Shown here: positions 54,167 to 63,324 of the stretch, piece by piece
Layout: each line of letters begins with the position of its first letter
Numbering within the stretch: position 1 is the stretch's first letter
Source of the DNA: Lutibacter sp. B1
GTDB taxonomy: Bacteria > Bacteroidota > Bacteroidia > Flavobacteriales > Flavobacteriaceae
DNA: 64,000 nucleotides
Direction: 5' to 3'
NCBI RefSeq assembly: GCF_012524075.1
Contig: NZ_JAAZUI010000008.1
Location: 1 to 64,000 of the forward strand
Position numbers and translations under genes: made by a program
The notes under the pieces: generated by a model
Told to the model about the DNA's origin: nothing
Seen by the model: only the letters and a program-made list of their open reading frames with translations
Database searches by the model: none

Positions 54167-55951
54167 TTGGACTTAGAATTACAAATAAAAACGTTGCCAT
54201 CTTCACCCGGCGTTTATCAGTACTATGATAAAAGCGGAAAAATTTTATATGTTGGTAAAGCAAAAAATTTAAAAAAAAGAGTTTCTTCTTACTTTACAAA
54301 AAACCACGAATATGGAAAAACAAAGGTTTTAGTAAAAAAAATTGCAGCTATTGAACATATAGTTGTAAATACCGAAGCAGATGCTTTATTACTTGAAAAT
54401 AACCTGATTAAAAAATACCAGCCACGTTATAACGTGATGCTGAAAGATGATAAAACCTATCCTTGGATTTGTATTAAAAATGAACAATTCCCTCGTGTTT
54501 TTCTTACAAGAAATGTAATAAAAGACGGCTCGGAATATTACGGTCCGTATACTTCGGTAAGAACAGCCAGAGCCTTACTCGATCTAATTAAAGAATTATA
54601 TCATTTACGTTCATGTAATTATGATTTAAGTGAAAAAAATATCGAAAATAAAAAGTATAAAGTTTGTTTAGATTATCATATAGGTAATTGCAAAGGGCCT
54701 TGTGAAAATTTGCAAACGGAAGAAAGTTATGATATTGACGTTTTAGCTATTCGAAATATAATTAAAGGGAATTTTAAAGAAGCTATAAAATCATTTCAAG
54801 AATTAATGTTTCGTTTTGCCGATGAAATGGAGTTTGAAGAAGCACAAAAAATAAAAGAGAAAATTGATTTGTTGGCTAATTATCAAGCAAAATCCACAGT
54901 GGTAAATCCTTTAATAACAAATGTTGATGTTTTTTCAATTATTTCAGATGAAAGTTACAGCTATGTAAACTTCTTTAAAATAGCTAATGGAGCAATTATT
55001 CAATCACATACATCAGAAATTAAGAAAAAATTAGACGAATCGGATAAAGATTTATTAGAATTATTTATTGTTGAAATACGGCAGCGTTTTCATTCGCAAT
55101 CTAAAGAAATTTATGTTCCTTTTCAGGTCGATTTGGGTAAAAATATAAAAGTAACAATTCCAAAACTGGGTGATAAAAAGCGAATTGTTGAGTTAAGTTT
55201 GCGGAATGCCAAATATTTTAGGCAGGAACGTTTTAAACAAATTAAAATTGTAGATCCCGATAGGCATGTAAACAGAATTATGGCACAAATGAAAAAGGAT
55301 TTACGTTTAAAAGTAGAACCTCGCCATATAGAATGTTTCGATAATTCAAACATACAAGGCACAAATCCTGTTGCTGCATGTGTTGTATTTAAAAACGGAA
55401 AACCAAGTAAAAATGATTACCGACATTTTAACATTAAAACTGTTGATGGACCCGATGATTTTGCCTCTATGGAAGAAGTTGTTTTTAGGCGTTACAAACG
55501 ATTGCAAGAGGAAGGTGAAGATTTACCTCAACTTATAGTTATTGATGGTGGTAAAGGGCAACTTTCTTCAGCATTAAAAAGTTTAGATGTATTAGGTTTA
55601 AGAAATAAGATTGCTATTATTGGAATTGCAAAGCGTTTGGAAGAAATTTATTACCCAAATGATTCTGTCCCTTTATATTTAGATAAAAAATCTGAGAGCT
55701 TAAAAATTATTCAGCAATTAAGAAATGAAGCTCATAGGTTTGGGATTACACACCATCGAAATAAAAGAAGTAAAAATGCACTTCAAAACGAATTGGAACA
55801 AATATCAGGCATTGGTAAGCAAACAGTTGTATCTTTATTGAAACATTTTAAATCGGCAAAAAGGGTTGCTTTAGCTTCATTTGAAGATTTAGAAAAGGTT
55901 ATTGGAAAAACAAGAGCCTTAAAAATTTATAATTATTATAATAATAAATAA
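54167..55951 (+). CDS. uvrC: Excinuclease ABC subunit C (TTG start)
   Basis: A 594-residue nuclease that makes both incisions in nucleotide excision repair. The N-terminal GIY-YIG domain has GVYQYYDKSGKILYVGKAKN (about residues 14-33). The UvrB-binding UVR motif lies near DEMEFEEAQKIKEKIDLLAN. The C-terminal RNase H-like domain includes ECFDNSNIQGTNPVAACVVF and LIVIDGGKGQL, followed by two helix-hairpin-helix motifs (LEQISGIGKQTVVSLL). The start is TTG at 54167-54169, with no in-frame ATG upstream. Confidence 0.96.
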   Translation: MDLELQIKTLPSSPGVYQYYDKSGKILYVGKAKNLKKRVSSYFTKNHEYGKTKVLVKKIAAIEHIVVNTEADALLLENNLIKKYQPRYNVMLKDDKTYPWICIKNEQFPRVFLTRNVIKDGSEYYGPYTSVRTARALLDLIKELYHLRSCNYDLSEKNIENKKYKVCLDYHIGNCKGPCENLQTEESYDIDVLAIRNIIKGNFKEAIKSFQELMFRFADEMEFEEAQKIKEKIDLLANYQAKSTVVNPLITNVDVFSIISDESYSYVNFFKIANGAIIQSHTSEIKKKLDESDKDLLELFIVEIRQRFHSQSKEIYVPFQVDLGKNIKVTIPKLGDKKRIVELSLRNAKYFRQERFKQIKIVDPDRHVNRIMAQMKKDLRLKVEPRHIECFDNSNIQGTNPVAACVVFKNGKPSKNDYRHFNIKTVDGPDDFASMEEVVFRRYKRLQEEGEDLPQLIVIDGGKGQLSSALKSLDVLGLRNKIAIIGIAKRLEEIYYPNDSVPLYLDKKSESLKIIQQLRNEAHRFGITHHRNKRSKNALQNELEQISGIGKQTVVSLLKHFKSAKRVALASFEDLEKVIGKTRALKIYNYYNNK

Positions 55952-55957
55952 ATAATA

Positions 55958-58177
55958 ATGAAAAAGATAGTACTACTGGTCTTTATTTTTTCCGTAATCT
56001 TCGGGTATTCTCAAGAACCCAAAAAGGAAGATGTTAAAGTTGGTCTTGTTTTAAGCGGAGGCGGAGCAAAAGGGTTTGCACATATATCAGCTATAAAAGC
56101 TATTGAAAAAGCAGGTGTTAGGGTTGATTATATTGGAGGAACCAGTATGGGTGCAATTATTGGAGCATTGTACGCTTCGGGTTATACAGGAGAACAGCTG
56201 GATTCTATTGTAAGGACTATAGATTTTATGAAGGTTATTGCTGATAATTTACCTAGAAAATCAATACCTTTTTACGAAAAAGAATATGGAGAAAAATATG
56301 CAATTACCTTGCCTATTAAAAATAAAAAGGTGGGTATACCATTAGGGTTAACATATGGGCAGGGAGTTCAAAATTTAATTACAAATCTAACACAGCATGT
56401 TAGTAATATTGAAGATTTCAGGAAATTACCCATACCTTTTATATGTATAACTACCAATATGGAAACAGGGGAGCAAGAAATTATGGATAAAGGTTTTTTA
56501 CCGGAAGCTGTAAACGCTAGTGGTGCATTTCCTACATTATTTTCACCTATTGAAGTTGATGGAAAGCTATTAACCGATGGAGGTGTTGTAAATAATTTTC
56601 CGGTAGATGAAGTAAGAGCTATGGGAGCTGATGTAATAATTGGAGTAGATATTCAAAGCGGTTTGGAAAAGAAAGAAAATTTAGATTCTGCTGTAAAGGT
56701 TATGAATCAAATAGTTGGTTTTCAAATGTATAATACTTTAGAGGAAAAAAGAAATAAAGTAGATGTGTTAATTAAACCGGATACAAAAGGTTATAATGTT
56801 GTTTCTTTTGACAAGGTTGAAGAAATATTAGCCTTAGGAGAAGAAGCGTCTTTAGAAAAACAACAAGAGCTTGAAGAAATTGCTAAAAGACAAAATCAGA
56901 ACAATAAAAAAGTAATTGATGTAAAACCCACCGAATTAAAAAAATTTCACCTTACTAGATATGAAATTGATGGGAATGAAAATTATACACGTGCTTATAT
57001 TTTAGGAAAACTTAATTTAAAGGAGGAAGATTCTACAAGCTATACAAAACTTATTGAAAGTATTGATAATTTATCTGCTACAAAAAACTTTGAAAATATA
57101 CAGTATAAAATTGTAAATCAGAAAGGTGGTAATGTGTTGAAATTGAAAGTCAAAGAAAGTAAAATAAATCAATTTTTACAGTTTGGAGTTCACTATGATA
57201 AATTATATAAAACAGGAATTTTAATAAATACTACATCAAAGCATATATTTTCTAAAAACGATATATTATCAGCAGATTTAATTTTAGGCGATAATATAAG
57301 ATATAATTTTAACTTTTTTATAGATAATGGTTATTATTGGAGTTTCGGATTAAAATCACGTTACAATAATTTTGATGCAGATGTAAACTTTGATAGTGAA
57401 AATGTTAATAAAATTAATTTACAATATAAAGATTTAACCAGTCAAATATATGTGCAAACGGTTTTTAAAAGAAAATTTGCTGTGGGTGTTGGTTTTGAAC
57501 ACAAGCATCTAAAAGCATATACTGAAACCATTTCTTCTATAAATAATACTGATCAAACAAATAATGAAAAACGATTATATTTCGATAAATCTCATTATTT
57601 TAATTTAAATTCATACTTGAAATTAGATACCTATGATAAAAAATATTTTCAGAATAAAGGAGCTTATATAAATATTGATTATAGATGGTTTATAGCTTCA
57701 TCTGATTATAGCGATACGTTTGAGTCTTTTTCTCAATTAAAAGGAAAAGTTGGCTTAGCGCATACATTTTTTAATAAGTTAACTACTCATATTGTATCAG
57801 AGGCAGGAATTACTATTGGTGATAATGAAAATAGAGCATTAGATTATAATATTGGAGGTTATGGTGAGAATTATATCAATAACTTTATTCCTTTTTACGG
57901 GTATGATTTTGCGGAAATGACAGAAAATTCATTTCTTAGAACGGGCATTACATTAAGATATGAGTTTTTACCTAAAAATTATTTATCTACAGCTGTAAAT
58001 TATGGAAGGATTGAGAATGATATTTTTGAAGAAGGAAAAATTTTTGATAATACGAAAACCGGCTATATGGTTGGCTATGGGTTAAATACATTTATTGGAC
58101 CTATAGAGATTAAATATACTTGGTCGCCTGACCATAGTGAAGATTATTGGTATTTTAATATTGGGTATTGGTTTTAA
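55958..58177 (+). CDS. Outer-membrane patatin-like phospholipase with POTRA/beta-barrel
   Basis: A 739-residue protein. The signal peptide (MKKIVLLVFIFSVIFGYSQ) is followed by a patatin domain with SGGGAKGF, Ser63 in GGTSMGA and Asp207 in TDGGVVNNFP. A POTRA-like segment (about residues 325-395, FHLTRYEIDGNENYTRAYIL) comes next, and then a 16-strand-type surface-antigen barrel ends in YWYFNIGYWF. The order matches PlpD-type type V secretion proteins, in which the phospholipase is carried to the surface. It starts 6 bp after uvrC and is followed by a terminator. Confidence 0.93.
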   Translation: MKKIVLLVFIFSVIFGYSQEPKKEDVKVGLVLSGGGAKGFAHISAIKAIEKAGVRVDYIGGTSMGAIIGALYASGYTGEQLDSIVRTIDFMKVIADNLPRKSIPFYEKEYGEKYAITLPIKNKKVGIPLGLTYGQGVQNLITNLTQHVSNIEDFRKLPIPFICITTNMETGEQEIMDKGFLPEAVNASGAFPTLFSPIEVDGKLLTDGGVVNNFPVDEVRAMGADVIIGVDIQSGLEKKENLDSAVKVMNQIVGFQMYNTLEEKRNKVDVLIKPDTKGYNVVSFDKVEEILALGEEASLEKQQELEEIAKRQNQNNKKVIDVKPTELKKFHLTRYEIDGNENYTRAYILGKLNLKEEDSTSYTKLIESIDNLSATKNFENIQYKIVNQKGGNVLKLKVKESKINQFLQFGVHYDKLYKTGILINTTSKHIFSKNDILSADLILGDNIRYNFNFFIDNGYYWSFGLKSRYNNFDADVNFDSENVNKINLQYKDLTSQIYVQTVFKRKFAVGVGFEHKHLKAYTETISSINNTDQTNNEKRLYFDKSHYFNLNSYLKLDTYDKKYFQNKGAYINIDYRWFIASSDYSDTFESFSQLKGKVGLAHTFFNKLTTHIVSEAGITIGDNENRALDYNIGGYGENYINNFIPFYGYDFAEMTENSFLRTGITLRYEFLPKNYLSTAVNYGRIENDIFEEGKIFDNTKTGYMVGYGLNTFIGPIEIKYTWSPDHSEDYWYFNIGYWF

Positions 58178-58181
58178 AAAA

Positions 58182-58209
58182 AGCCCTGTAAATATTACAG
58201 GACTTTTTA
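58182..58209 (+). terminator. Rho-independent terminator after the patatin/OMP gene
   Basis: AGCCCTGTAA pairs with TTACAGGACT (one mismatch) around a 3-nt loop and is followed by T's. It lies a few bases after the stop and before the convergent rng gene. Confidence 0.8.
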
Positions 58210-58224
58210 GATATTGTGAATGCC

Positions 58225-59775
58225 TTATTTAATTATTTTACCATTTTCATTGGTAAAGTCAAACATTAAATATTGGTAAGCATCTCTAGGTAAAATTTTA
58301 ATCCACTTTTTATAATTTAAAAACCATCTGTGTTGTATAGATGGAAATCCTTTTTTTAGATATGCAGCAATAAAAGGGTGTACATTTAAAGTAACTTTTT
58401 TATGCATTTTTGAACTCATTATTTTATCAACTTCAACTTCAATTTTGTCTAATAAAACAATAGGAGCCTCAACTTCTCCTGAACCACCGGGGTTCGGTTC
58501 TTGAGTTTTTATAACCATTTCGGGTCTAACACGCTGTCTTGTAATTTGAACAAGTCCAAATTTACTTGGGGGCAGTATTTTATGTTTTGTTCTATCAAAT
58601 GCCATTTCAGCTTTTAAATGATCATAGAGTTTTTGTCTATGTTCAGCTGTGTGCATATCAATAAAATCTACAACAATAATACCTCCCATATCACGTAATT
58701 GTAATTGTCGTGCTATTTCAGACGCAGCAATTAAATTAACTTCAAGTGCGGTATCGGCCTGTGAAGTAGCTTTATTCGACCTATTCCCACTATTCACGTC
58801 AATTACATGAAGAGCTTCAGTATGTTCAATTACCAAATAAGCTCCTTTACTCATTGAAACTGTTTTTCCAAATGATGTTTTTATTTGGCGTTCAATTCCA
58901 AACTTTTCGAATATTGGAATTTTCGAATTGTATAATGATACAATCGACTCTTTATCAGGTGCTATTTCTTCTAAATATTCTTTCACTTCTAAAAACAAGG
59001 TTTCGTCATTTGTTACAATACTTGAAAAGGAATCATTAAATAAGTCTCTTAAAATTGATGAAACTCTATTTAATTCGCTTAATACTTTTATTGGTGTTTG
59101 TTGTGCTTTAACCGATCTGATTTTTTTGCACATTACAATCCAACGTTCTAAAGAATTTTGAAGGTCTTTATCTAACTCAGCCACTTTTTTATTTTCTGCT
59201 ACAGTTCTTATAATTACCCCAAACCCTTTAGGTTTAATACTTTTTATAAGTCGTTTTAATCGTTCTTTTTCTTGCGGATCAGCAATTTTTTGCGATACTG
59301 AAACCCTGTCAGAAAAAGGTACTAAAACTAAATATCTACCTGCAATTGAAATTTCAGAACTCATACGAGGTCCTTTGGTAGAAATAGGTTCCTTAACAAT
59401 TTGTACTAATAAATTTTGACCTGTTTTTAGTACATCAACTATACTTCCATTTTTATCAATGTCTTTTTCTAGTTGAAAATTTTTTAAAGTGTAATCTCTA
59501 ATTTTACCTGTGCTTATACCTTTTATAAATTTATTTAATGATAATAGTTGCGCACCTAAATCATGATAATGCAGAAAACCATCTTTTTCGTATCCTACAT
59601 TAACAAAAGAAGCATTTAAACCGGATAAAACTTTGCCAATTTTGGCTAAAAATATATCTCCAACAGAGAATTTATTACCGTTTGTTTCTTTGTTTAGGGC
59701 TGTTAATTTACCATCTTTTAATAAGGCAAAATCAATATCAGAGGAGTTTGATCTAATAATTAATTCTGTTTTCAC
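58225..59775 (-). CDS. rng: Ribonuclease G/E (GTG start)
   Basis: A 516-residue RNase E/G family endonuclease for rRNA and mRNA processing. The S1 RNA-binding domain covers about residues 35-120 (VGDIFLAKIGKVLSGLNASF). The catalytic DNase I-like domain has HVIDVNSGN and GGIIVVDFIDM with the two metal-binding aspartates. There is no long C-terminal degradosome scaffold, as in RNase G. The zinc-link cysteines of RNase E are not seen. The start codon is GTG at 59773-59775. A perfect palindrome lies 75 bp upstream. Confidence 0.93.
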   Translation of the reverse strand: MKTELIIRSNSSDIDFALLKDGKLTALNKETNGNKFSVGDIFLAKIGKVLSGLNASFVNVGYEKDGFLHYHDLGAQLLSLNKFIKGISTGKIRDYTLKNFQLEKDIDKNGSIVDVLKTGQNLLVQIVKEPISTKGPRMSSEISIAGRYLVLVPFSDRVSVSQKIADPQEKERLKRLIKSIKPKGFGVIIRTVAENKKVAELDKDLQNSLERWIVMCKKIRSVKAQQTPIKVLSELNRVSSILRDLFNDSFSSIVTNDETLFLEVKEYLEEIAPDKESIVSLYNSKIPIFEKFGIERQIKTSFGKTVSMSKGAYLVIEHTEALHVIDVNSGNRSNKATSQADTALEVNLIAASEIARQLQLRDMGGIIVVDFIDMHTAEHRQKLYDHLKAEMAFDRTKHKILPPSKFGLVQITRQRVRPEMVIKTQEPNPGGSGEVEAPIVLLDKIEVEVDKIMSSKMHKKVTLNVHPFIAAYLKKGFPSIQHRWFLNYKKWIKILPRDAYQYLMFDFTNENGKIIK

Positions 59776-59849
59776 TCTGAATTGTTTTTGTGTCCAAATA
59801 TTAATAAATGGACGATTTATAATAAGTTTTACAGGAATTTATACCCAAC

Positions 59850-59873
59850 AATATTTGCACTTGTGCAAATATT
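59850..59873. promoter_or_regulatory. 24-bp perfect palindrome upstream of rng
   Basis: Arms AATATTTGCAC and GTGCAAATATT flank a TT centre. It differs from the DtxR operator (30075-30098) only by a mirrored two-base change in each arm. It could be a related operator, a promoter-proximal site for rng, or a hairpin. Confidence 0.45.
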
Positions 59874-59889
59874 TATTTCAATGAACTTT

Positions 59890-59929
59890 TAAAAATAAAG
59901 AAAAAGTAAGCTTAGCTTACTTTTTCTTT
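59890..59929 (-). terminator. Terminator overlapping the end of the 30-residue gene
   Basis: Sixteen-base perfect arms (59914-59929 and 59897-59912) flank a single T. On the minus strand the 5' arm AAAGAAAAAGTAAGCT contains the last codons and the TAA stop of the small gene, and a TATTTTTAAAAG tract follows. Confidence 0.8.
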
Positions 59930-60009
59930 TTGTGTCTATTTGCTCTAGCTCTTTTTTTACGCTTGTGTGTAGAGATTTTAGCTCTTTTTCTTTTTTTACC
60001 ACTTGGCAT
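59917..60009 (-). CDS. Small highly basic protein (30 aa), probable ribosome-associated
   Basis: Starts at ATG 60007-60009: MPSGKKRKRAKISTHKRKKR followed by ARANRHKKKK. Two thirds of the residues are Lys, Arg or His and there is no acidic residue, as in tiny ribosomal proteins. Similar short proteins are a constant feature of Bacteroidota genomes. A Bacteroidota-specific ribosomal protein (bL38) has been described, but I cannot confirm this is it. It lies 29 bp after the HU gene on the same strand, with a terminator built over its stop codon. Confidence 0.7.
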   Translation of the reverse strand: MPSGKKRKRAKISTHKRKKRARANRHKKKK

Positions 60010-60038
60010 AATATAATGTTGTTTTTTGTTAATAATTT

Positions 60039-60335
60039 TTATACCTGTTCTACAGCTACTTTATCTTTTACGCCCTCTACAAATACTTTTGCAGGTTTAA
60101 ATGCAGGAATGTTATGAGCAGGTATTTTTATTGTAGTATTTTTTGAAATGTTTCTACCAGTTTTTTCAGCTCTGGTTTTTATAATAAAACTTCCAAAACC
60201 TCTTAAATAAACATTATCACCTTTTTCTAATGATTTTTTTACCTCTTCCATAAACGCTTCAACAGTTGCTAAAACATCTGCTTTTTCTATTCCAGATTTG
60301 TCTGAAATATTCGATACAATCTCTGCTTTCGTCAT
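60039..60335 (-). CDS. HU-family DNA-binding protein
   Basis: A 98-residue HU/IHF-type nucleoid protein. MTKAEIVSNISDKSGIEKAD forms the helical dimer base. The conserved GDNVYLRGFGSFIIKTRAEK (about residues 39-58) is followed by the DNA-contacting arm GRNISKNTTIKIPAHNIPAF and a short C-terminal extension KVAVEQV. It bends DNA and acts as a dimer. It is divergent from mutY across a 131-bp spacer. Confidence 0.93.
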   Translation of the reverse strand: MTKAEIVSNISDKSGIEKADVLATVEAFMEEVKKSLEKGDNVYLRGFGSFIIKTRAEKTGRNISKNTTIKIPAHNIPAFKPAKVFVEGVKDKVAVEQV

Positions 60336-60466
60336 TTTTTAATATAATTATTATGTTATTACAAATTTAAGACGGCAAATATATGACATATTAATCAAAA
60401 TCAAAAAGTTAATTCACTAAAATTTAATCAATTAAAAGATGTAATATTGCATTTTATAAAAAAGTA

Positions 60467-61507
60467 ATGATTTTTTCTAATCGTTTAATATACTGGTATT
60501 TACAAAATAAAAGAGATTTGCCATGGAGAAATACACATGATCCATACAAGATTTGGCTGTCTGAAATTATTTTACAGCAGACAAGAGTTGATCAAGGAAT
60601 GGCTTATTATTATAAGTTTATAAAGCATTTTCCTACGGTTATTGATTTGGCAAAAGCTACTGAAGAACAAGTTTTGAAACTTTGGCAAGGTTTAGGGTAT
60701 TACTCACGTGCACGGAATTTACATTTTTCGGCAAAATATATTGTTAATGAATTTAAGGCTGAATTTCCAACTACATACAATGAAATTATTAAACTTAAAG
60801 GTGTTGGCGATTACACAGCTTCAGCAATTGCATCAATTTGTTTTAATGAAACAGCTGCTGTAGTTGATGGGAATGTGTACAGAGTATTAGCTCGATATTT
60901 TGGTATTGATACACCAATTAACTCAACAAAAGGAATAAAAGAATTCAAGCAAATAGCTCAACAGTTAATCGATAAAAAAAATCCGGGGACACATAATCAG
61001 GCAATTATGGAATTTGGGGCTCGTTTATGCAAACCTCAAAACCCCGATTGTTTATTATGTCCTTTAAATGATAGTTGTGTTGCACTATCAGAAAAAAGAG
61101 TAAAAGAACTACCTGTAAAAGACAAAAAAATTACAATCAGAAAACGATATTTTAATTATTTGGTTATTCATACAAAAAATAACAAAACAAAATTTGTAAA
61201 AAGAAATAATGGCATCTGGAAAAACTTATACCAGTTTCCTTTAATTGAAACAGCTTCAGATATTAATGAACAACAACTTGTTGAACACAATAACTTTAAT
61301 AGTATATTTAAAGGCTTAAATGTGACTATAAAACTTTTTAATAAAGATAGTACGGTACATAAATTATCACATCAGCATATTTACACAAAGTTTTGGATAA
61401 TTTCTTCGGAAGAATCAGATAATTTCTCAGATTCTTGGGAAACTATCAATAATTATCCTGTACCTATATTAATCGACAAATTTATTAACCTGTATAAAGT
61501 AAGCTAA
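60467..61507 (+). CDS. mutY: A/G-specific adenine DNA glycosylase
   Basis: A 346-residue base-excision enzyme that removes adenine opposite 8-oxoguanine. The catalytic residues are Glu33 (SEIILQQTRV) and Asp134 (AVVDGNVYRV). A helix-hairpin-helix lies at LKGVGDYTASAIA (about 110-122). The [4Fe-4S] cluster ligands are Cys188, Cys195, Cys198 and Cys204. The C-terminal NUDIX-like domain (about 225-346) recognises oxoG. It begins the cluster mutY-ssb-gldE-gldD known from Flavobacterium johnsoniae. Confidence 0.96.
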   Translation: MIFSNRLIYWYLQNKRDLPWRNTHDPYKIWLSEIILQQTRVDQGMAYYYKFIKHFPTVIDLAKATEEQVLKLWQGLGYYSRARNLHFSAKYIVNEFKAEFPTTYNEIIKLKGVGDYTASAIASICFNETAAVVDGNVYRVLARYFGIDTPINSTKGIKEFKQIAQQLIDKKNPGTHNQAIMEFGARLCKPQNPDCLLCPLNDSCVALSEKRVKELPVKDKKITIRKRYFNYLVIHTKNNKTKFVKRNNGIWKNLYQFPLIETASDINEQQLVEHNNFNSIFKGLNVTIKLFNKDSTVHKLSHQHIYTKFWIISSEESDNFSDSWETINNYPVPILIDKFINLYKVS

Positions 61508-61514
61508 TTTTTTA

Positions 61515-61522
61515 GTACTTTT
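61515..61522 (+). promoter_or_regulatory. -7 promoter element before ssb
   Basis: TACTTTTG matches TAnnTTTG, 20 bp before the ssb ATG and just after mutY. It would allow ssb-gldE-gldD to be transcribed independently. No clear -33 TTG. Confidence 0.45.
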
Positions 61523-61542
61523 GATTATTAAACACATAAGTT

Positions 61543-61983
61543 ATGGCAGGAACTATTAATAAAGTAATACTTATAGGGCATTTAGGCGATGAAGTAAAAA
61601 TGCATTATTTTGAAGGCGGAAATTCTATTGGACGTTTTCCTTTAGCAACTAATGAAACTTATACTAACAGACAAACAGGTGAAAAAGTAACTACAACAGA
61701 ATGGCATAATATTGTAGTAAGAAATAAATTGGCAGAAATTTGTGAAAAATATTTAACAAAAGGAGATAAAGTATATTGTGAAGGCAGAATAAAAACTCGA
61801 CAATGGGAAGGTGAAGATGGCGCTAAAAGATATACAACAGAAATTCATGTGGTTGATATGACATTTTTATCTGTAAAAAAAGAATTAAATACACCACAAC
61901 AAAATACAACTTCAAAACCGGTTGAACCAACAAAAAATGAGATTTCTTCCGGAGATATTGAAGATGATGATTTACCATTTTAA
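61543..61983 (+). CDS. ssb: Single-stranded DNA-binding protein
   Basis: A 146-residue SSB. The OB fold covers about residues 1-110 (INKVILIGHLGDEVKMHYFE; TTTEWHNIVVRNKLAEICEK; GDKVYCEGRIKTRQW). A short polar linker leads to the acidic tip DIEDDDLPF, which docks replication and repair partners. It acts as a tetramer. It is placed between mutY and gldE as in F. johnsoniae. Confidence 0.97.
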   Translation: MAGTINKVILIGHLGDEVKMHYFEGGNSIGRFPLATNETYTNRQTGEKVTTTEWHNIVVRNKLAEICEKYLTKGDKVYCEGRIKTRQWEGEDGAKRYTTEIHVVDMTFLSVKKELNTPQQNTTSKPVEPTKNEISSGDIEDDDLPF

Positions 61984-62004
61984 GTTTAATTAAATTGTAA
62001 GAAC

Positions 62005-63315
62005 TTGGACCCTGAACCCACGATTTTATTAATATTTTTAACTCAAACTTTTAATTATTGGCTTGTAATCAGCTTAATAGCACTTATTTTATTGTTAACC
62101 TCATCAGCATTAATTTCAGGTGCAGAAGTGGCTTTTTTTTCGCTGTCACAAACCGATTTAAATTTAGCTTCGGAGTCAAAATCCAGTAAAGAAAAAACCG
62201 TTGTAAGTTTATTGCAAAACCCTCAAAAACTGTTAGCTACCATATTAATTTCAAATAATTTTATAAATATTTTAATTGTTTTAATATTTGCGTACATAGG
62301 TGATTTTATATTTAGCGGTATAGCATCAATTCTTTTAAAATTTTTAATAGAAGTTGTGCTGGTAACTTTTTTAATTTTGCTTTTTGGTGAAGTTTTACCC
62401 AAAGTATATGCTTCCAGAAATTCACTGAAATTCGCTTCATTTATGGCTTATCCTATAAAAATAGTTGATTATTCGTTGTCGTTTATAAGTGTTCCATTAA
62501 TGAATTTAACGAATATAATTGAAAATAAATTAGGGAAAAAGAAATCAAGTTTGTCTGTAGAAAAATTATCTCAGGCTTTAGAACTTACTTCAAATGAATC
62601 TACTACAAAAGATGAACAAAAGATTTTAGAAGGTATTGTAAATTTTGGGAATACTGAAACAGCTCAAATAATGACACCTCGTATTGATATTTTTGCGCTT
62701 TCTACAAAAGAATCGTACTCGGATGTGATTTCTAAAATAGTAACTAAAGGCTATTCAAGAAATCCTGTTTATAATGAAAATATTGATGATATTGTTGGGG
62801 TTTTATACGCAAAAGATCTTTTACTTCATTTAAATAAAACTGATTTTAATTGGCAAAGTTTGATTAGAGATCCTTATTTTGTTCCTGAAAATAAAAAATT
62901 GGACGATTTGTTAAAAGAATTTCAAGAAAAGAAAAATCATTTGGCAATTGTAGTTGATGAATATGGTGGAACAAGCGGAATAATTACATTAGAAGATGTT
63001 ATTGAAGAAATTGTTGGAGATATTAGTGATGAGTTTGATGATGATGATATTTCTTATTCTAAACTCGACGACAGTAATTTTTTGTTTGAAGGAAAAACCA
63101 ATTTGAAAGATTTTTATAAAATTTTAGAAATAGATAACTCTGAAATTTTTGAAGAAAATAAAGGTGAGTCTGAAACAATTGCAGGATTTATTTTAGAAGT
63201 ACATGGTAAATTTCCGAAGAAAAGTGAAATAATAAAATTTGAGAATTTTTTATTTAAAGTTGAATCTATGGATAAAAAAAGGCTTAAAAGAATTAAAGTT
63301 ACAATAAAAAGGTAG
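62005..63315 (+). CDS. gldE: Gliding motility-associated membrane protein GldE (TTG start)
   Basis: A 436-residue CNNM/CorC-like protein. Three or four N-terminal membrane helices form the DUF21 domain (about residues 15-190, GAEVAFFSLSQTDLNLA; LFGEVLPKVYASRN). Two CBS domains (about 220-345, AQIMTPRIDIFALS; LAIVVDEYGGTSGIITLEDV) and a C-terminal CorC/HlyC domain follow. GldE partners with the lipoprotein GldD in gliding and T9SS function; the exact role is unsettled. The start is TTG at 62005-62007 (MDPEPTILL), 21 bp after ssb. Confidence 0.92.
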   Translation: MDPEPTILLIFLTQTFNYWLVISLIALILLLTSSALISGAEVAFFSLSQTDLNLASESKSSKEKTVVSLLQNPQKLLATILISNNFINILIVLIFAYIGDFIFSGIASILLKFLIEVVLVTFLILLFGEVLPKVYASRNSLKFASFMAYPIKIVDYSLSFISVPLMNLTNIIENKLGKKKSSLSVEKLSQALELTSNESTTKDEQKILEGIVNFGNTETAQIMTPRIDIFALSTKESYSDVISKIVTKGYSRNPVYNENIDDIVGVLYAKDLLLHLNKTDFNWQSLIRDPYFVPENKKLDDLLKEFQEKKNHLAIVVDEYGGTSGIITLEDVIEEIVGDISDEFDDDDISYSKLDDSNFLFEGKTNLKDFYKILEIDNSEIFEENKGESETIAGFILEVHGKFPKKSEIIKFENFLFKVESMDKKRLKRIKVTIKR

Positions 63316-63324
63316 CTTAGTAAT

